The notes under the pieces: model-generated | What the model was told of the DNA's origin: nothing | What the model saw: the letters and a program-made list of their open reading frames with translations, nothing else | Database searches by the model: none | Part shown: positions 26,228 to 36,658 of the stretch, in pieces | Layout of the letters: each line of letters opens with the position of its first letter | How positions within the stretch are numbered: position 1 is the stretch's first letter | Origin: Pseudaminobacter salicylatoxidans | Lineage (GTDB): Bacteria; Pseudomonadota; Alphaproteobacteria; Rhizobiales; Rhizobiaceae | Direction: 5' to 3' | Assembly: GCF_003148475.1 (NCBI RefSeq) | Contig: NZ_QGGG01000003.1 | Coordinates: forward strand, 186,001 to 250,000 | Length of the DNA stretch: 64,000 nucleotides | Translations under genes and position numbers: made by a program

Positions 26228-27106
26228 TCAGCCGACGGGCGTGGAATGCGCCCATTCCCAATAAAGCTCCCTCGCCTTGCGAGCGACCGGACCGGGCTGC
26301 AATTCGCGGTTTTCGAATTTCGTCACCGGAATCACCTTGGAATGGTTTCCGGTCGAGAAAATCTCGTCGGCCTCCATGAAGTCGCGCACGGTGAGCGTCT
26401 TTTCGGTGACGTGGAAACCATTTCCGGCCAGCAGCGACATCGTGCGCGAGCGTGTGATGCCGGCAAGGAACGTGCCGTTGGCCGCGGGCGTGAAGACCTG
26501 CCCCTCCTTGACCAGGAAGATGTTGGACGAGCCGGTTTCGGCGACATTGCCGAGCATGTCCAGCACAAGCGCGTTGTCGAAGCCGCGCATGCGCGCATCG
26601 AGAATCGACCGCGCATTGTTCGGATAGAGGCAGCCCGCCTTCGCGTTGGTGGGCATGGTTTCGATGGTGGGGCGCCGGAAGGGCGAAACGGTCATGGAAA
26701 AGCCGGAAGGCGGTTCCATCGGCGATTCGTAGAGGCACAGGCAGAACCGCGTCGAGGCCGGATCGACCGGCACGCCCATATAGCCGCCATGCTCGCCCCA
26801 ATACATCGGGCGGATATAGACGGCGGTCTTGCCATCGAATTTCTTCAGCCCGTCCCAGGTCAGGCCGACGATGTCCCCGGCGCTCATCGTCGGCTTCATG
26901 CCAAGCGCGATGGCCGAATTGTTCACCCGCGCCGAATGCAGATCGAGATCGGGCGAGACGCCCTCGAACCAGCGGCCGCCGTCGAACACGGTCGAGCCGA
27001 GCCACATGGCGTGGCTGCGCGGGCCGATGACAGCCACGTTGCCTTCGTGCCAGTCGCCGTCGACATAGGTCCAGGTTTTCGTTTGCGCCGCTGCTGCAAG
27101 TGACAT
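26228..27106 (-). CDS. Class IV aminotransferase, branched-chain type
   Basis: A 292-residue fold-type IV PLP enzyme. The Lys for PLP is Lys156 in TNAKAGCLYPNN; GLTWDGLKKF, GNVAETGSSNIFLVK and FLAGITRSRTM are family motifs. It most resembles branched-chain amino acid aminotransferase (IlvE-like), converting Leu/Ile/Val and 2-oxoglutarate, but D-amino acid transaminases share the fold. The start at 27106 (MSLAAAAQTK) is preferred over GTG 27115 on ribosome-site spacing. Monocistronic. Confidence 0.85.
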   Translation of the reverse strand: MSLAAAAQTKTWTYVDGDWHEGNVAVIGPRSHAMWLGSTVFDGGRWFEGVSPDLDLHSARVNNSAIALGMKPTMSAGDIVGLTWDGLKKFDGKTAVYIRPMYWGEHGGYMGVPVDPASTRFCLCLYESPMEPPSGFSMTVSPFRRPTIETMPTNAKAGCLYPNNARSILDARMRGFDNALVLDMLGNVAETGSSNIFLVKEGQVFTPAANGTFLAGITRSRTMSLLAGNGFHVTEKTLTVRDFMEADEIFSTGNHSKVIPVTKFENRELQPGPVARKARELYWEWAHSTPVG

Positions 27107-27255
27107 GCTGCCCACCTTTCGATCCGAACGGCGGCAATGGAAGACGCTTTGACCGTTGGCGTCAACCGGCCGGCATCAGGAAATGTTGATGCCAGCGGCT
27201 CCCCGCAATAGAGTGAGGACCGCCGTTCATCGCCAGACGTTGCACGAGAGTCCGC

Positions 27256-27924
27256 ATGCACCACACCGCCTTTGTCTTCGATGCCTACGGCACGTTGTTC
27301 GACGTGCATGCCGCGGTTCGCCGCCACGCCGGCGCAATCGGCCCCGAAGGACAGCTCCTGTCCGAAATCTGGCGCGCCAAGCAGCTCGAATATTCCTGGG
27401 TGCGCTCGCTGATGGGGGCGTATTCAGATTTCTGGCAGCTCACCGAACAGGCCCTGGACTTCGCCTTCAGGAAGGTTCCGTCCGCAGACCGCGGCCTGCG
27501 GCAAGACCTGCTCGACGCCTATTGGCATCTCGACTGCTATCCGGAAGTGCCGGCCGTGCTTCAGGCCCTGAAAGCGGCGGGCGCGCGGCTTGCCATCCTG
27601 TCGAACGGCTCGCCGGCAATGCTGGAGGCGGCGGTCCGGTCGGCGGCGCTCGATCAGGTGGTGGACGACATTTTCTCGGTCGATGCGGTTCGCCGCTTCA
27701 AGACCGACCCGCAGGTCTACGACATGGTCACGACCGGATGGCGGCTCTACCCCCACGCGATTTCCTTCCAGTCCTCCAATCGCTGGGATGTGGCCGGGGC
27801 CACGCGCTTCGGCTTCCGCACGGTCTGGATCAACCGCACGAACCAGCCGGACGAATATCGCGACCTGCAGCCGGGCCTGATCCTGCCCTCGCTCAGCGGA
27901 TTGCTGACCGACGAGCGAAGCTGA
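27256..27924 (+). CDS. Haloacid dehalogenase type II (HAD family)
   Basis: A 222-residue HAD hydrolase. Nucleophile Asp9 is in FVFDAYGTLFD, SNGS is motif II, RRFKTDPQVYD holds the motif III Lys, and QSSNRWDVAGA is motif IV in the form used by L-2-haloacid dehalogenases. It would hydrolyse 2-haloacids to 2-hydroxyacids, though related HADs have other small substrates. Stands alone between unlike genes, so the physiological substrate is not indicated. Confidence 0.88.
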   Translation: MHHTAFVFDAYGTLFDVHAAVRRHAGAIGPEGQLLSEIWRAKQLEYSWVRSLMGAYSDFWQLTEQALDFAFRKVPSADRGLRQDLLDAYWHLDCYPEVPAVLQALKAAGARLAILSNGSPAMLEAAVRSAALDQVVDDIFSVDAVRRFKTDPQVYDMVTTGWRLYPHAISFQSSNRWDVAGATRFGFRTVWINRTNQPDEYRDLQPGLILPSLSGLLTDERS

Positions 27925-28131
27925 TGCACCGACGCAACAAGTGGCCGAAAAGCCACAGTAGTGGCGCGGTCACATCTTCGCCTTTCTTTCTTCACCCTGA
28001 CGCCAGATTCGGAACCACCTATCGGCCTCCATCTTAATGGGGAGGGAATGGGCGCACCGCTCGCGGAGCGTTCACGGAATTTTGTGATGTCGTTCACGAA
28101 TCTTTTCGACATCCGGAACTAGAAGGGCAAC

Positions 28132-28866
28132 ATGACCGATTCGATCTTCTCCTCCCGCCTCAGCCGTCGCGGCTTCCTCAGCGCGGCGGCAGTCAGCGCC
28201 GCCTCCCTCACCGTTTCTGCCTGCAGCACGGTTTCCCGCTCCAACTATATCGACGGGCCCGCCCCGGTGGCGCCGCAGGTCAGCGTCGACGAAACCTTCG
28301 GCGACTATACGACCATGTACAGCGCCGTGGTCGACGAGGGGTATGAACTCCCCGCCATCCCGATCAAGAAAATGAACAAGCGCTTCCTGCGCCAGATCGT
28401 GCAGGACCCGACCGGCGAGCGCCCCGGCACCATCGTGGTCGATACCTCGAACCACTTCCTGTACCTCGTGCGCGAGGGCGGCGAAGCCATGCGCTATGGC
28501 GTCGGTCTGGGTCGCGCGGGTTTCGAATGGTCGGGCCGTGCGGTCATGCAGTGGAAGCGCAAATGGCCGCGCTGGACCCCGCCGGACGAGATGATCGGCC
28601 GCCAGCCGGAACTCGCCAAATACAGCGCCGCCAATGGCGGCATGCAGCCCGGCCTGACGAACCCGCTGGGCGCGCGCGCCCTCTACATCTTCCAGAACGG
28701 CGAAGACACGCTCTATCGCCTGCACGGCTCCCCGGAATGGTGGTCGATCGGCAAGTCGGTTTCGTCGGGCTGCGTGCGCCTGCTGAACCAGGACATCATC
28801 GACCTTTATGATCGCGTGCCGAACAAGTCGCCGATCGTCGTGACGGGCAGCCTCGGCACCGCCTGA
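28132..28866 (+). CDS. L,D-transpeptidase (YkuD), Tat-type lipoprotein signal
   Basis: A 244-residue cell-wall enzyme. The N-terminus has SRRGFL (residues 11-16), a Tat-like twin Arg, and the hydrophobic stretch ends LTVSACS with possible lipid-modified Cys31. The YkuD domain has RLHGSPEWW and the catalytic Cys214 in SSGCVRL. It forms 3-3 cross-links or attaches proteins to peptidoglycan in the periplasm. The two in-frame TTCACG-like repeats upstream (28069, 28093) may belong to its promoter. Terminator at 28941. Confidence 0.92.
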   Translation: MTDSIFSSRLSRRGFLSAAAVSAASLTVSACSTVSRSNYIDGPAPVAPQVSVDETFGDYTTMYSAVVDEGYELPAIPIKKMNKRFLRQIVQDPTGERPGTIVVDTSNHFLYLVREGGEAMRYGVGLGRAGFEWSGRAVMQWKRKWPRWTPPDEMIGRQPELAKYSAANGGMQPGLTNPLGARALYIFQNGEDTLYRLHGSPEWWSIGKSVSSGCVRLLNQDIIDLYDRVPNKSPIVVTGSLGTA

Positions 28867-28940
28867 CAAGGCTCCAGCGGATAGACAGAGCCTGACGACG
28901 CTGTGCGAAAGTCATCAGGCTCCAGACCGAACGGGTAACG

Positions 28941-28971
28941 GAGCGGCGCAGACATCTGCGCCGCTCTTTTT
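28941..28971 (+). terminator. Intrinsic terminator of the L,D-transpeptidase gene
   Basis: GAGCGGCGCAGA and TCTGCGCCGCTC form a 12-bp stem with a CA centre, followed by TTTTTATTT on the plus strand. It lies 75 bases after the stop and 3 bases before the convergent gene's stop. Confidence 0.9.
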
Positions 28972-28973
28972 AT

Positions 28974-30488
28974 TTACTTGCGCAGAACGCCCAGAATGCC
29001 GCGCACCAGTTCGCGCCCCAATGTGGACCCGACCGAGCGCACCACCGACTTGATGGCCGCTTCCGCCACGCTCTGGCGGTTGGAAGCGCGCGGCCGGCTG
29101 CCGTTGCGGCCACCCTGCTGCGAATCGCCGCCGAAATCCGGCAGCGTCCAGCCGCTGCCCTCCTGCTGGGCTTCCGCCTGCGATTGGCCGGCCCGCTTCT
29201 GCAGCATCTCGAAGGCCGATTCGCGATCCATCATCTGGTCGTACTGACCGGCAACCGGGCTTACGGCCATCACCTTCTGTCGTTCCTCCGGCGTCAGCGG
29301 GCCGATGCGCGAGGATGGCGGACGAATCAGGGTTCGCTGCACCATCGAGGGGATGCCCTTTTCCTCAAGCGTCGAAACCAGCGCCTCGCCGGTGCCGAGG
29401 CTGGTGATGGCCTGGAACGTATTGAAATCGGGATTGGGCCTGAACGTATCGGCGGCGACCTTCACCGCATTGGTCTCGCGCGGCGTGTAGGCGCGTAGCG
29501 CATGCTGGACGCGGTTGCCGAGCTGCGCCAGCACCGTCTCCGGCACGTCGAGCGGGTTCTGCGTCACGAAATAGACGCCCACGCCCTTCGAGCGGATGAG
29601 CCGCACCACCTGCTCCACCCGCTCCAGCAGCGCCTTCGGCGCTTCGTTGAACAGCAGATGCGCTTCATCGAAGAAAAAGACCAGACGCGGCTTTTCGGGA
29701 TCGCCGACCTCGGGAAGCTCCTCGAACAGCTCCGACATCAGCCAGAGCAGGAATGTCGAATAGAGACGCGGATTGGTCATCAGCTTGTCGGCAGCCAGCA
29801 CGTTGACCGCGCCGCGCCCGTCGCGCGTGGTACGCATGATGTCTGCGATCCGCAGCGCCGGCTCACCGAAGAAATTCGCGCCACCCTGCTGCTCCAGCAC
29901 CAGAAGCGAGCGCTGGATGGCACCCACCGATGCCTTGCTAACATTGCCGTAGCGGCCCGAAAGCTCGGATGAGCGGGTGGCCATATTGGCCAGCATGGAC
30001 TGCAGATCCTTCAGATCGAGCAGCAGCAGGCCTTCCTCGTCCGCGATGCGGAAGGCGATGTTGAGCACCCCTTCCTGCGCTTCCGTCAGGTTCATCAGCC
30101 GCGCCAGCAAGAGCGGTCCCATCTCACTGATCGTGGCGCGGATCGGGTGCCCCTGCTCGCCGAAAATGTCCCAGAAAACGGTGGGCGCCTCACGGAATTC
30201 ATACGGATCGAGCTTCACTGCCTCGGCGCGCTTCGAAAGAAAATCCTTCGGCTCTCCGGCAATGGCAATGCCCGAAAGGTCGCCCTTGATGTCGGCACAG
30301 AAGACCGGCACGCCGGCATCGGAAAAGCTCTGCGCCAGCACCTGCAGCGTCACCGTCTTGCCGGTGCCTGTCGCGCCGGTGATCAATCCGTGCCGGTTGC
30401 CATATTTCAGCAACAAACTTTCAGGCCGCTGGTAGCTGTCGTCCGGCTTGCGGCTGGCACCGATGAAAATGCTGTCTTCCTGCGCCAT
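28974..30488 (-). CDS. HerA-like helicase/ATPase, DUF853 family
   Basis: A 504-residue cytoplasmic ATPase. Walker A GATGTGKT is at residues 38-45, SGIAIAG and [20 protein letters not shown] are DUF853-typical, and the Walker B strand is [13 protein letters not shown]; the arginine/sensor region is in [20 protein letters not shown]. The C-terminus is low-complexity (Gln/Gly/Ser) and ends in a conserved basic helix. Related to HerA DNA translocases, but the DUF853 group is uncharacterised. Start chosen at 30488; the frame is open to 30719 without support. Monocistronic. Confidence 0.88.
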   Translation of the reverse strand: MAQEDSIFIGASRKPDDSYQRPESLLLKYGNRHGLITGATGTGKTVTLQVLAQSFSDAGVPVFCADIKGDLSGIAIAGEPKDFLSKRAEAVKLDPYEFREAPTVFWDIFGEQGHPIRATISEMGPLLLARLMNLTEAQEGVLNIAFRIADEEGLLLLDLKDLQSMLANMATRSSELSGRYGNVSKASVGAIQRSLLVLEQQGGANFFGEPALRIADIMRTTRDGRGAVNVLAADKLMTNPRLYSTFLLWLMSELFEELPEVGDPEKPRLVFFFDEAHLLFNEAPKALLERVEQVVRLIRSKGVGVYFVTQNPLDVPETVLAQLGNRVQHALRAYTPRETNAVKVAADTFRPNPDFNTFQAITSLGTGEALVSTLEEKGIPSMVQRTLIRPPSSRIGPLTPEERQKVMAVSPVAGQYDQMMDRESAFEMLQKRAGQSQAEAQQEGSGWTLPDFGGDSQQGGRNGSRPRASNRQSVAEAAIKSVVRSVGSTLGRELVRGILGVLRK

Positions 30489-30761
30489 GTTCTCTCTTGT
30501 CTTCGACAAAACCAAATCGTTCAGGACGGAACATGAGGTATAGTTGCCTGGATACAGCCCCACAATGGCAATCGACCATTTTGGCTTATTGAGGCTTGCA
30601 GTCGGCATCCCGGTTTGGCAATCGAAGATATGGACATGCCTCACGCGGGGATGTCCCTGTGCCCGACATTGTCGCCATGCCCAACCTATGTTGCATTGCG
30701 ATGGGACCGGCGCAGCCATAAATTCAACTGGCCTGCATGGTCAGGACCAAGAGGGATGAGG

Positions 30762-32204
30762 ATGGACGCACGAAGCGTTTTCGGCGATGTCGAGTTTCCA
30801 CCGAGCGATCGGGACCGCTGGATCGCGCTGGCGCGGAAAGCGCTTGCCGGTGCCTCCTTCGAGGAAAAGCTGGTTTCGCACACGGATGACGGCATCCGCG
30901 TCGAACCGCTCTATGAGCGTCCGGCTGGCGCGGAGTTCCTTGCCCGCCAGAATCCCAACGCTCTCTGGATCATGGCGCAGCGCATCGACGATCCGGACCC
31001 CGTGCGCGCCAATGCGCAGGCGCTCGCAGAGATCGAACAGGGCGCGACCGGCCTTGCGCTTGTCTTCGACGGCGCCCCCAACGCCTTCGGCTATGGCCTG
31101 CCGGGCACGCCGGAAGTGCTTGACAAGGTGCTGGATGGCGTCGCGCTCAACCGCACCTATCTGCGCATCGACGTCCACCCTTCCAGCCGCGCCATGGCCG
31201 ACTGGCTGGTCGCGATCCTGACCAAGCGCCGCGTCGATCCCTCCAGGCTGAATGTTTCCTTCGGCATCGACCCCGCCGCCATTTTCGCGGGAACGGGGCG
31301 GCTGCGCATGTCGATCGAGGCGTTGCAGGCCTCCATGCCGCAATCGCTGGCGCATTTCTTCGCGCTCGGCGTTCCGGGCGTGCTGCTGGAGGCGGACGGG
31401 CGGGTGCTGCACAATGCCGGCGCGACGGAGGCGCAGGAGCTTGGCATGATGCTCGCCGCCGCGGTGGCGCATCTGCGCCTCTTCGAGGAAGCCCGGCAGG
31501 CACTGGTCTACGCCGCGCCGCATATCGGTTTCTCGCTCAGCGTCGATCAGGACCAGTTCCTGTCGATGGCCAAGATCAGGGCGCTGCGCAAGCTGTGGGC
31601 GCGCGTGCAGCAAAGCTGCTCGATTGCCCCCTCGCCCGCGGTGATCCATGCCGAAACATCCTACCGGATGATGACGTTCAAGGACCCCGAAACGAACATA
31701 TTGCGCACCACGCTGGCCGGTTTCGCGGCGGCGGTGGGCGGCGCGGATTCGCTCTCGATCCTGCCGCACACCATCGCTCACGGCCTGCCGGACGCCTTCG
31801 CGCGGCGCATTGCCCGCAACACGCAGCTCATCATGGCCAATGAAAGCAATCTCGGCTTCGTCGCCGACCCCGGCTCCGGTTCCGGCGCTGTCGAGGCGCT
31901 GACAGCCGAACTGTGCGAGGCGGCCTGGCGCGAGTTCCAGACGATCGAAACCGAAGGCGGCGTGCTCAACAGCCTCGCGCGCGGCAACATCCAGAAGCGT
32001 GTCATGGAAGCGCGCGACCGCCGCGTGGCCGAGTATCGCGAAGGCCAGCGCGCGCTGGTCGGCACCACGATCTATCCTGCGGCCCAGGAACGGCCCGTGG
32101 CGATCATCGACGCCGAGCGCCATCCCACGCCGACCGACGGCACGGTTTTCTGCGAGCCACTGCCAGCCACGCGGCTCGATGACCTGATCGGAGCCAATGC
32201 ATGA
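30762..32204 (+). CDS. mutA: Methylmalonyl-CoA mutase small subunit
   Basis: A 480-residue TIM-barrel subunit of the mutase, homologous to the N-terminal part of the large subunit ([26 protein letters not shown]-like [32 protein letters not shown]). It lacks the C-terminal cobalamin-binding domain that longer small subunits keep in vestigial form. Two ATGs are close (30756, 30762); GAGG spacing favours 30762. It overlaps the large subunit start by 4 bases. Role: non-catalytic partner in converting methylmalonyl-CoA to succinyl-CoA. Confidence 0.9.
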   Translation: MDARSVFGDVEFPPSDRDRWIALARKALAGASFEEKLVSHTDDGIRVEPLYERPAGAEFLARQNPNALWIMAQRIDDPDPVRANAQALAEIEQGATGLALVFDGAPNAFGYGLPGTPEVLDKVLDGVALNRTYLRIDVHPSSRAMADWLVAILTKRRVDPSRLNVSFGIDPAAIFAGTGRLRMSIEALQASMPQSLAHFFALGVPGVLLEADGRVLHNAGATEAQELGMMLAAAVAHLRLFEEARQALVYAAPHIGFSLSVDQDQFLSMAKIRALRKLWARVQQSCSIAPSPAVIHAETSYRMMTFKDPETNILRTTLAGFAAAVGGADSLSILPHTIAHGLPDAFARRIARNTQLIMANESNLGFVADPGSGSGAVEALTAELCEAAWREFQTIETEGGVLNSLARGNIQKRVMEARDRRVAEYREGQRALVGTTIYPAAQERPVAIIDAERHPTPTDGTVFCEPLPATRLDDLIGANA

Positions 32205-34327
32205 TTCCCGACTTTTCCAAGCTTGACTGGACCGATCCCTGCTCAGAGCAGGAAGGCACCGAGGCCGATATCTGGCACACGCCGGAAGGCATCGCCGTCA
32301 AGCACCGCTACGGCCCGCACGATCTGGCCGACCTGCCGTTCCTCGACACGTGGCCGGGCATCGCGCCCTATATCCGCGGCCCCTACCCGACCATGTACGT
32401 CCAGCAGCCCTGGACGATCCGCCAATATGCCGGCTTCTCGACGGCGGAAGAATCCAATGCCTTCTACCGGCGCAATCTCGCCGCCGGCCAGAAGGGGCTT
32501 TCGGTCGCCTTCGACCTTGCCACCCATCGCGGCTACGACAGCGACCATCCGCGCGTGGCGGGCGATGTCGGCATGGCCGGCGTGGCGATCGATTCCATCC
32601 TCGACATGCGCCAGCTCTTCGACGGCATCCCCCTCGACGAAATGACCGTCTCCATGACCATGAACGGCGCGGTGCTGCCGATCATGGCGCTCTACATCGT
32701 GGCGGCCGAGGAACAGGGCGTTGCACAGAAAGACCTCGCCGGAACCATTCAGAACGACATTCTGAAAGAGTTCATGGTGCGCAACACCTACATTTATCCG
32801 CCAAAACCCTCGATGCGGATCATTTCCGACATCTTTTCCTACACTTCGCATCACATGCCGAAGTTCAACTCGATCTCGATCTCCGGCTATCACATGCAGG
32901 AGGCGGGGGCGACGGCCGACCTGGAGCTTGCCTACACCATCGCGGACGGGATCGAATATGCCCGCGCCGGTGTGGCCGCCGGGCTCGACATCGACAAATT
33001 CGCGCCGCGCCTGTCCTTCTTCTGGGCCATCGGCATGAATTTCTTCATGGAGGTCGCCAAGATGCGCGCCGCGCGCCTGCTCTGGGCCGGGCTGATGCAG
33101 AAGAATTTTGCGCCGAAGGACCCGCGCTCGCTGTCGCTGCGCACGCATTGCCAGACCTCGGGCTGGTCGCTGACCGCGCAGGACCCGTATAACAACATCA
33201 TGCGCACCATGATCGAGGCGATGGCAGCGACGCAGGGCCACACCCAATCGCTGCACACCAACTCCTTCGACGAGGCGCTGGCCTTGCCGACCGACCATTC
33301 GGCGCGCATTGCCCGCAACACCCAGCTCATCCTGCAAAAAGAATCCGGCACCACGCGCATCATCGACCCGTGGGGCGGCTCGGCCTATGTCGAGCGCCTG
33401 ACCCACGATCTCGCCGCGCGCGCCATGTCCCACATCGAAGAAGTGGAAAGCCTCGGCGGCATGGCTGCCGCGACCGAAAAGGGCATTCCCAAGCTGCGCA
33501 TCGAGGAAGCGGCCGCCCGCACCCAGGCGCGCATCGATTCCGGCGAGCAGGTCGTCGTCGGCGTCAATGTCTTCCAGCCGGAGCAGGACATCGAGGTCGA
33601 CGTGCTGAAGGTCGACAATGCCGAGGTGCGCGCCCGCCAGCTCGCCAAGCTGCAGCAGCTGAAGGGCACGCGCGATGTCGCCGCGGTCGAGACCGCGCTG
33701 GATGCCCTCACCACGGCCGCGAAAGCCGATGGGAACCTGCTCGAATTCGCCATCAGGGCCGCGCGGGCCAAGGCGACCGTGGGCGAAATCTCGCTCGCGC
33801 TGGAAAAGGCCTTCGGCCGCCACGTCGCCACCATCCGGACCATCTCGGGCGTGTATCGCTCGGAGATGGGCGATAATCCCGCCGCAGACCGCACCCAGCA
33901 ACTGGTGGAGACATTCGAGAAGAAGACCGGCTCCAGGCCGCGCATTCTTGTCGCCAAGATGGGCCAGGACGGCCACGACCGCGGCCAGAAGGTGATCGCC
34001 ACCGCATTCGCCGATCTCGGCTTCGACGTCACCGTCGGCGCCATGTTCCAGACCCCGGACGAGATCGCCAGGCTCGCGGCCGAAAACGATGTCCACATCG
34101 TCGGCGCCTCGTCGCTGGCGGCCGGCCACCTGACGCTCATTCCGGAATTGCGCGACGCGCTGAAGCGGCTGGGCCGCGAGGACATCATGATCGTCGCGGG
34201 CGGCGTGATCCCGCCGCAGGACCACGATGCCGTGCTCGGGTCGGGCGCGACCGAGATTTTCCCACCCGGCACCGTCATCCCCGAAGCCGCGTCACGCCTG
34301 CTGGAGAAGCTGCTCGGGCAGGAATAA
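32201..34327 (+). CDS. scpA: Methylmalonyl-CoA mutase large (catalytic) subunit
   Basis: 708 residues, full length. The barrel has [33 protein letters not shown] and [20 protein letters not shown]; the C-terminal B12 domain has DGHDRG with His592 as the lower axial cobalt ligand, and GGVIPPQDH. It isomerises (R)-methylmalonyl-CoA to succinyl-CoA in propionate, odd-chain and Val/Ile catabolism. Co-translated with the small subunit. The usual companions (propionyl-CoA carboxylase, epimerase, MeaB-type chaperone) are not in the window. Confidence 0.95.
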   Translation: MIPDFSKLDWTDPCSEQEGTEADIWHTPEGIAVKHRYGPHDLADLPFLDTWPGIAPYIRGPYPTMYVQQPWTIRQYAGFSTAEESNAFYRRNLAAGQKGLSVAFDLATHRGYDSDHPRVAGDVGMAGVAIDSILDMRQLFDGIPLDEMTVSMTMNGAVLPIMALYIVAAEEQGVAQKDLAGTIQNDILKEFMVRNTYIYPPKPSMRIISDIFSYTSHHMPKFNSISISGYHMQEAGATADLELAYTIADGIEYARAGVAAGLDIDKFAPRLSFFWAIGMNFFMEVAKMRAARLLWAGLMQKNFAPKDPRSLSLRTHCQTSGWSLTAQDPYNNIMRTMIEAMAATQGHTQSLHTNSFDEALALPTDHSARIARNTQLILQKESGTTRIIDPWGGSAYVERLTHDLAARAMSHIEEVESLGGMAAATEKGIPKLRIEEAAARTQARIDSGEQVVVGVNVFQPEQDIEVDVLKVDNAEVRARQLAKLQQLKGTRDVAAVETALDALTTAAKADGNLLEFAIRAARAKATVGEISLALEKAFGRHVATIRTISGVYRSEMGDNPAADRTQQLVETFEKKTGSRPRILVAKMGQDGHDRGQKVIATAFADLGFDVTVGAMFQTPDEIARLAAENDVHIVGASSLAAGHLTLIPELRDALKRLGREDIMIVAGGVIPPQDHDAVLGSGATEIFPPGTVIPEAASRLLEKLLGQE

Positions 34328-34338
34328 TCAACATTTTG

Positions 34339-34376
34339 CGTGTTAACACGATACGTGTTATATCTTCCGTTATAAC
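34339..34376. promoter_or_regulatory. Promoter/operator of the toxin-antitoxin module
   Basis: Contains the 12-bp palindrome CGTGTTAACACG (34339-34350), a repeat of its half CGTGTTA (34354-34360), and an inverted pair GTTATA/TATAAC (34357-34362, 34371-34376). Stacked AT-rich palindromes just before an AbrB-type antitoxin gene fit autoregulation by the antitoxin-toxin complex. Confidence 0.6.
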
Positions 34377-34392
34377 AACGACGGAGGCGACG

Positions 34393-34623
34393 ATGAATGT
34401 CGTGGTGCGAAAGATCGGAAACTCCGAAGGTGTGATCCTGCCAAAGGAAGTGCTCGACCGGCACAACCTTCGCGCCGGAGACACGCTCGTGCTCATCGAA
34501 GAGGGAAGTGACCTCAAGCTGCGTCCGGCCTCGGATACTCCCGAGGAGTTCGAGCGCAAGATGAAGATCGCACGGGAACGGATGAAGAAATACGAGGTTG
34601 CCTATCGGGCTCTCGCCAAATGA
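34393..34623 (+). CDS. AbrB/MazE-type antitoxin of a Doc module
   Basis: A 76-residue protein with a swapped-hairpin AbrB DNA-binding domain (MNVVVRKIGNSEGVILPKEV, RAGDTLVLIEEG, LKLRP) and a charged helical C-terminus (FERKMKIARERMKKYEVAYR) that would wrap the toxin. Start at 34393 after ACGGAGGCG; the frame is open from 34336 but that includes the operator. Overlaps the toxin start by 4 bases. Confidence 0.88.
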   Translation: MNVVVRKIGNSEGVILPKEVLDRHNLRAGDTLVLIEEGSDLKLRPASDTPEEFERKMKIARERMKKYEVAYRALAK

Positions 34624-35006
34624 CCGAATTCCACTCGCGGGAATTCGTCGAAGCGATGCACGCGGAGCAGCTGCGCCTTCATGGTGGTGCCGCCGGTGTC
34701 CGCGATGAAGGAATGCTGGAATCGGCGCTCGCACGGCCGTTGCAGAAGCAGGCCTACGGCGAGCCCGATCTGTGTGAACTCGCGGCGGCTTATCTGTTCG
34801 GCATCGTCAAGAACCATCCTTTTGTGGATGGAAACAAGCGAACCGGATTCGCCGCCGCCGACCTTTTTCTCTATTTCAACGGCCTCAGCATCGAGGCCGA
34901 GCAGGAAGACATTATCCAGTTCGTGCTGATGGTGACAGCCAGCGAAATCGACGAAGCGGGAGCGGCCGACTTCTTCCGCGATCACACCGAACCGGTCGCG
35001 GACTAA
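34620..35006 (+). CDS. doc: Death-on-curing (Doc/Fic) family toxin
   Basis: A 128-residue Fic-fold toxin with the Doc motif HPFVDGNKRTGFAAADLF (residues about 66-83). In phage P1 Doc the His phosphorylates EF-Tu, blocking translation; the same action here is inferred. Conserved N-terminal helix region GGAAGVRDEGMLESALARPL is typical of Doc. Translationally coupled to the antitoxin. The module sits between scpA and greA in opposite-facing order (4 bases from the greA stop), suggesting insertion into a housekeeping region, although base composition is close to its neighbours. Confidence 0.9.
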   Translation: MTEFHSREFVEAMHAEQLRLHGGAAGVRDEGMLESALARPLQKQAYGEPDLCELAAAYLFGIVKNHPFVDGNKRTGFAAADLFLYFNGLSIEAEQEDIIQFVLMVTASEIDEAGAADFFRDHTEPVAD

Positions 35007-35010
35007 ACCC

Positions 35011-35484
35011 TCACCCCACCTTCAACTCGGTGATTTCCCATTCCTTGCCGTTGACAGTGGCGGTCTCGCCGACGCCCTTGCCGAAAAGCGCTGCCGCCAT
35101 CGGCGAGGCATGGGAGATCATGCCCTGGGCCGGATCTGCCTCGTCCTCGCCGACGATCTTCCAGGTCCTGGCGTTGCCGTCCTCGTCCTCGATCGTCACC
35201 CGCATGCCGAAGCGCACGACATCGCTGTCAGCTTCCGGAACTGAAAGCTCCGCCGTTTCCCGGCGGGACGCCCAATAGCGCAGGTCGCGCGAAACAAGCG
35301 CGATGCGCTCGCGATTGCCCTCGCGCTCAGCGGCCCCAAGCTCCTCGCGCAGCGCGCCAAGCGCGGCGTCGATCATGGCGAGGCCGTTTTCGGTCACAAG
35401 GTTGCGATGCTCGCTGACCGGCCTTTCGCCGATGCCGGCGATTGCATTTTCGCTGTCTTCTTCGCGGGTGAAAGCTCTGCTCAT
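35011..35484 (-). CDS. GreA/GreB family transcription factor
   Basis: A 157-residue protein. The C-terminal FKBP-like domain is clear: RFGMRVTIEDEDGNARTWKI, SHASPMAAALFGKGVGETAT and VNGKEWEITEL. The N-terminal coiled coil (residues 30-75) is shorter and less regular than in true GreA. It probably binds the RNA polymerase secondary channel and may be a paralogue rather than the housekeeping GreA. Convergent with doc. Confidence 0.82.
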   Translation of the reverse strand: MSRAFTREEDSENAIAGIGERPVSEHRNLVTENGLAMIDAALGALREELGAAEREGNRERIALVSRDLRYWASRRETAELSVPEADSDVVRFGMRVTIEDEDGNARTWKIVGEDEADPAQGMISHASPMAAALFGKGVGETATVNGKEWEITELKVG

Positions 35485-35546
35485 GCAGCGAGCTTATGCG
35501 TTGTCCGGACTTCCTACAAGCCACTCCGAAACGGCTGAAGACCGGT

Positions 35547-36548
35547 TCAGGCAAGCTCTCCAGCAGGGCGCAGGCCGCCCACTTCGATGCCGTTCCAGTT
35601 GGTCAGGCGCGGACGCGTGAATTCGGCGATCTCATCTGCCAGCGCGTCCCCCTTCAACAGACGGGCAATGACCGCTGCGACCGTCACTTCCGCAGCGCGG
35701 CTGGCGCCGTCATCGCATTTCAGGGCGATGCCGAGGCCAAGCTCCGGCACCGCCGCGCAAAACACGCCTTCCGCCCCGACCTTGGTGAAAACCCTGCCCT
35801 TGGCCACATTCATCAGGCGCGTGTCGAACCGGTCGGTGCCGCCGACATAGAAGGGCTCGGCCATGCAGGCCGCAAACAGCCGCGTTGCCGCCTTGGCCCG
35901 CTCCTGACCCAGACCAACGCCCGTTGCCATGCGGGCAAAACCCCGCGCGAGGTTGCGCAGCGGTACCGCATAAGTGGGGATCGAACAGCCGTCCGTGCCG
36001 CGATTGTCGGCGTTGTGCGCGGCTCCGGTCACGTCCTCCAGCGCCCCGCGCAGCATCTCCTGATAGGCATGGTCGGCGCGCACATAGCCGCGATGTTCTA
36101 TCCCTCCATGGCAGCAGGCACAGAGAAAGCCGGTGTGCTTGCCGGAGCAATTGTTATGCAGCGCATTGGCCGTGCCGCCCGAGCGTGCCAGCTCGATGGT
36201 TGCCTTCTGGTAGGAAGGCCAGTGCGCGCCGCATTCCAGCGCCTCCACATCCAGTCCGGCTTTCGCCAGCATGGCGCGGGCCAGTTCCACATGCCCGACT
36301 TCGCCATTGTGCGAGGCGCAGGCCAGCGCCAGTTCCCTGTCGCCGAAGCCGTAGGCATCGGCAGCACCGGTCTCCACAAAGGGCAGCGCCTGGATCGACT
36401 TCACCGCCGAGCGCGGAAAAACCGGCCGCTGGGTATCACCGATTTCCAGCATCGCCTTGCCGTCCGCGTCGAATACGGCAACCGCGCCGCGATGCCTGCT
36501 TTCGACGTGGCCGCCGCGCAGAACTTCGACAAGGACCGGATTCGACAT
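35547..36548 (-). CDS. ansA: Rhizobial-type zinc L-asparaginase (AnsA/ReAV class)
   Basis: A 333-residue class 3 asparaginase, hydrolysing L-asparagine to aspartate and ammonia. The Ser-x-x-Lys pair is Ser47-Lys50 (RSAVKS), and the metal site is Cys134-Ser-Gly-Lys137 (NNCSGKH) plus Cys188 (DGCSIP), each one residue off the R. etli ReAV numbering. No signal peptide. The start at 36548 is chosen because the upstream extension has no support. Same strand as SDR and thiolase genes, separated by 110 bases. Confidence 0.92.
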   Translation of the reverse strand: MSNPVLVEVLRGGHVESRHRGAVAVFDADGKAMLEIGDTQRPVFPRSAVKSIQALPFVETGAADAYGFGDRELALACASHNGEVGHVELARAMLAKAGLDVEALECGAHWPSYQKATIELARSGGTANALHNNCSGKHTGFLCACCHGGIEHRGYVRADHAYQEMLRGALEDVTGAAHNADNRGTDGCSIPTYAVPLRNLARGFARMATGVGLGQERAKAATRLFAACMAEPFYVGGTDRFDTRLMNVAKGRVFTKVGAEGVFCAAVPELGLGIALKCDDGASRAAEVTVAAVIARLLKGDALADEIAEFTRPRLTNWNGIEVGGLRPAGELA

Positions 36549-36658
36549 GATTATGACCCTGCTGGATATTCGTTGCGGCCTTGATAGCCGCAGGAACCGG
36601 CGATGCAAGGGAAAACGGGCGGCGGCGAGCAGGGCCGCGCTTCAAGCGGTCCGGCGGG

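Noticed and set aside
28974-30488. HerA-like ATPase as part of an antiphage system
   Set aside because: It is a stand-alone DUF853 protein with no Sir2, nuclease or other defence partner nearby.
32243-34225. A 660-codon minus-strand frame opposite scpA
   Set aside because: Mirror of a well-conserved coding gene, with His/Arg/Gly-biased composition and no domain.
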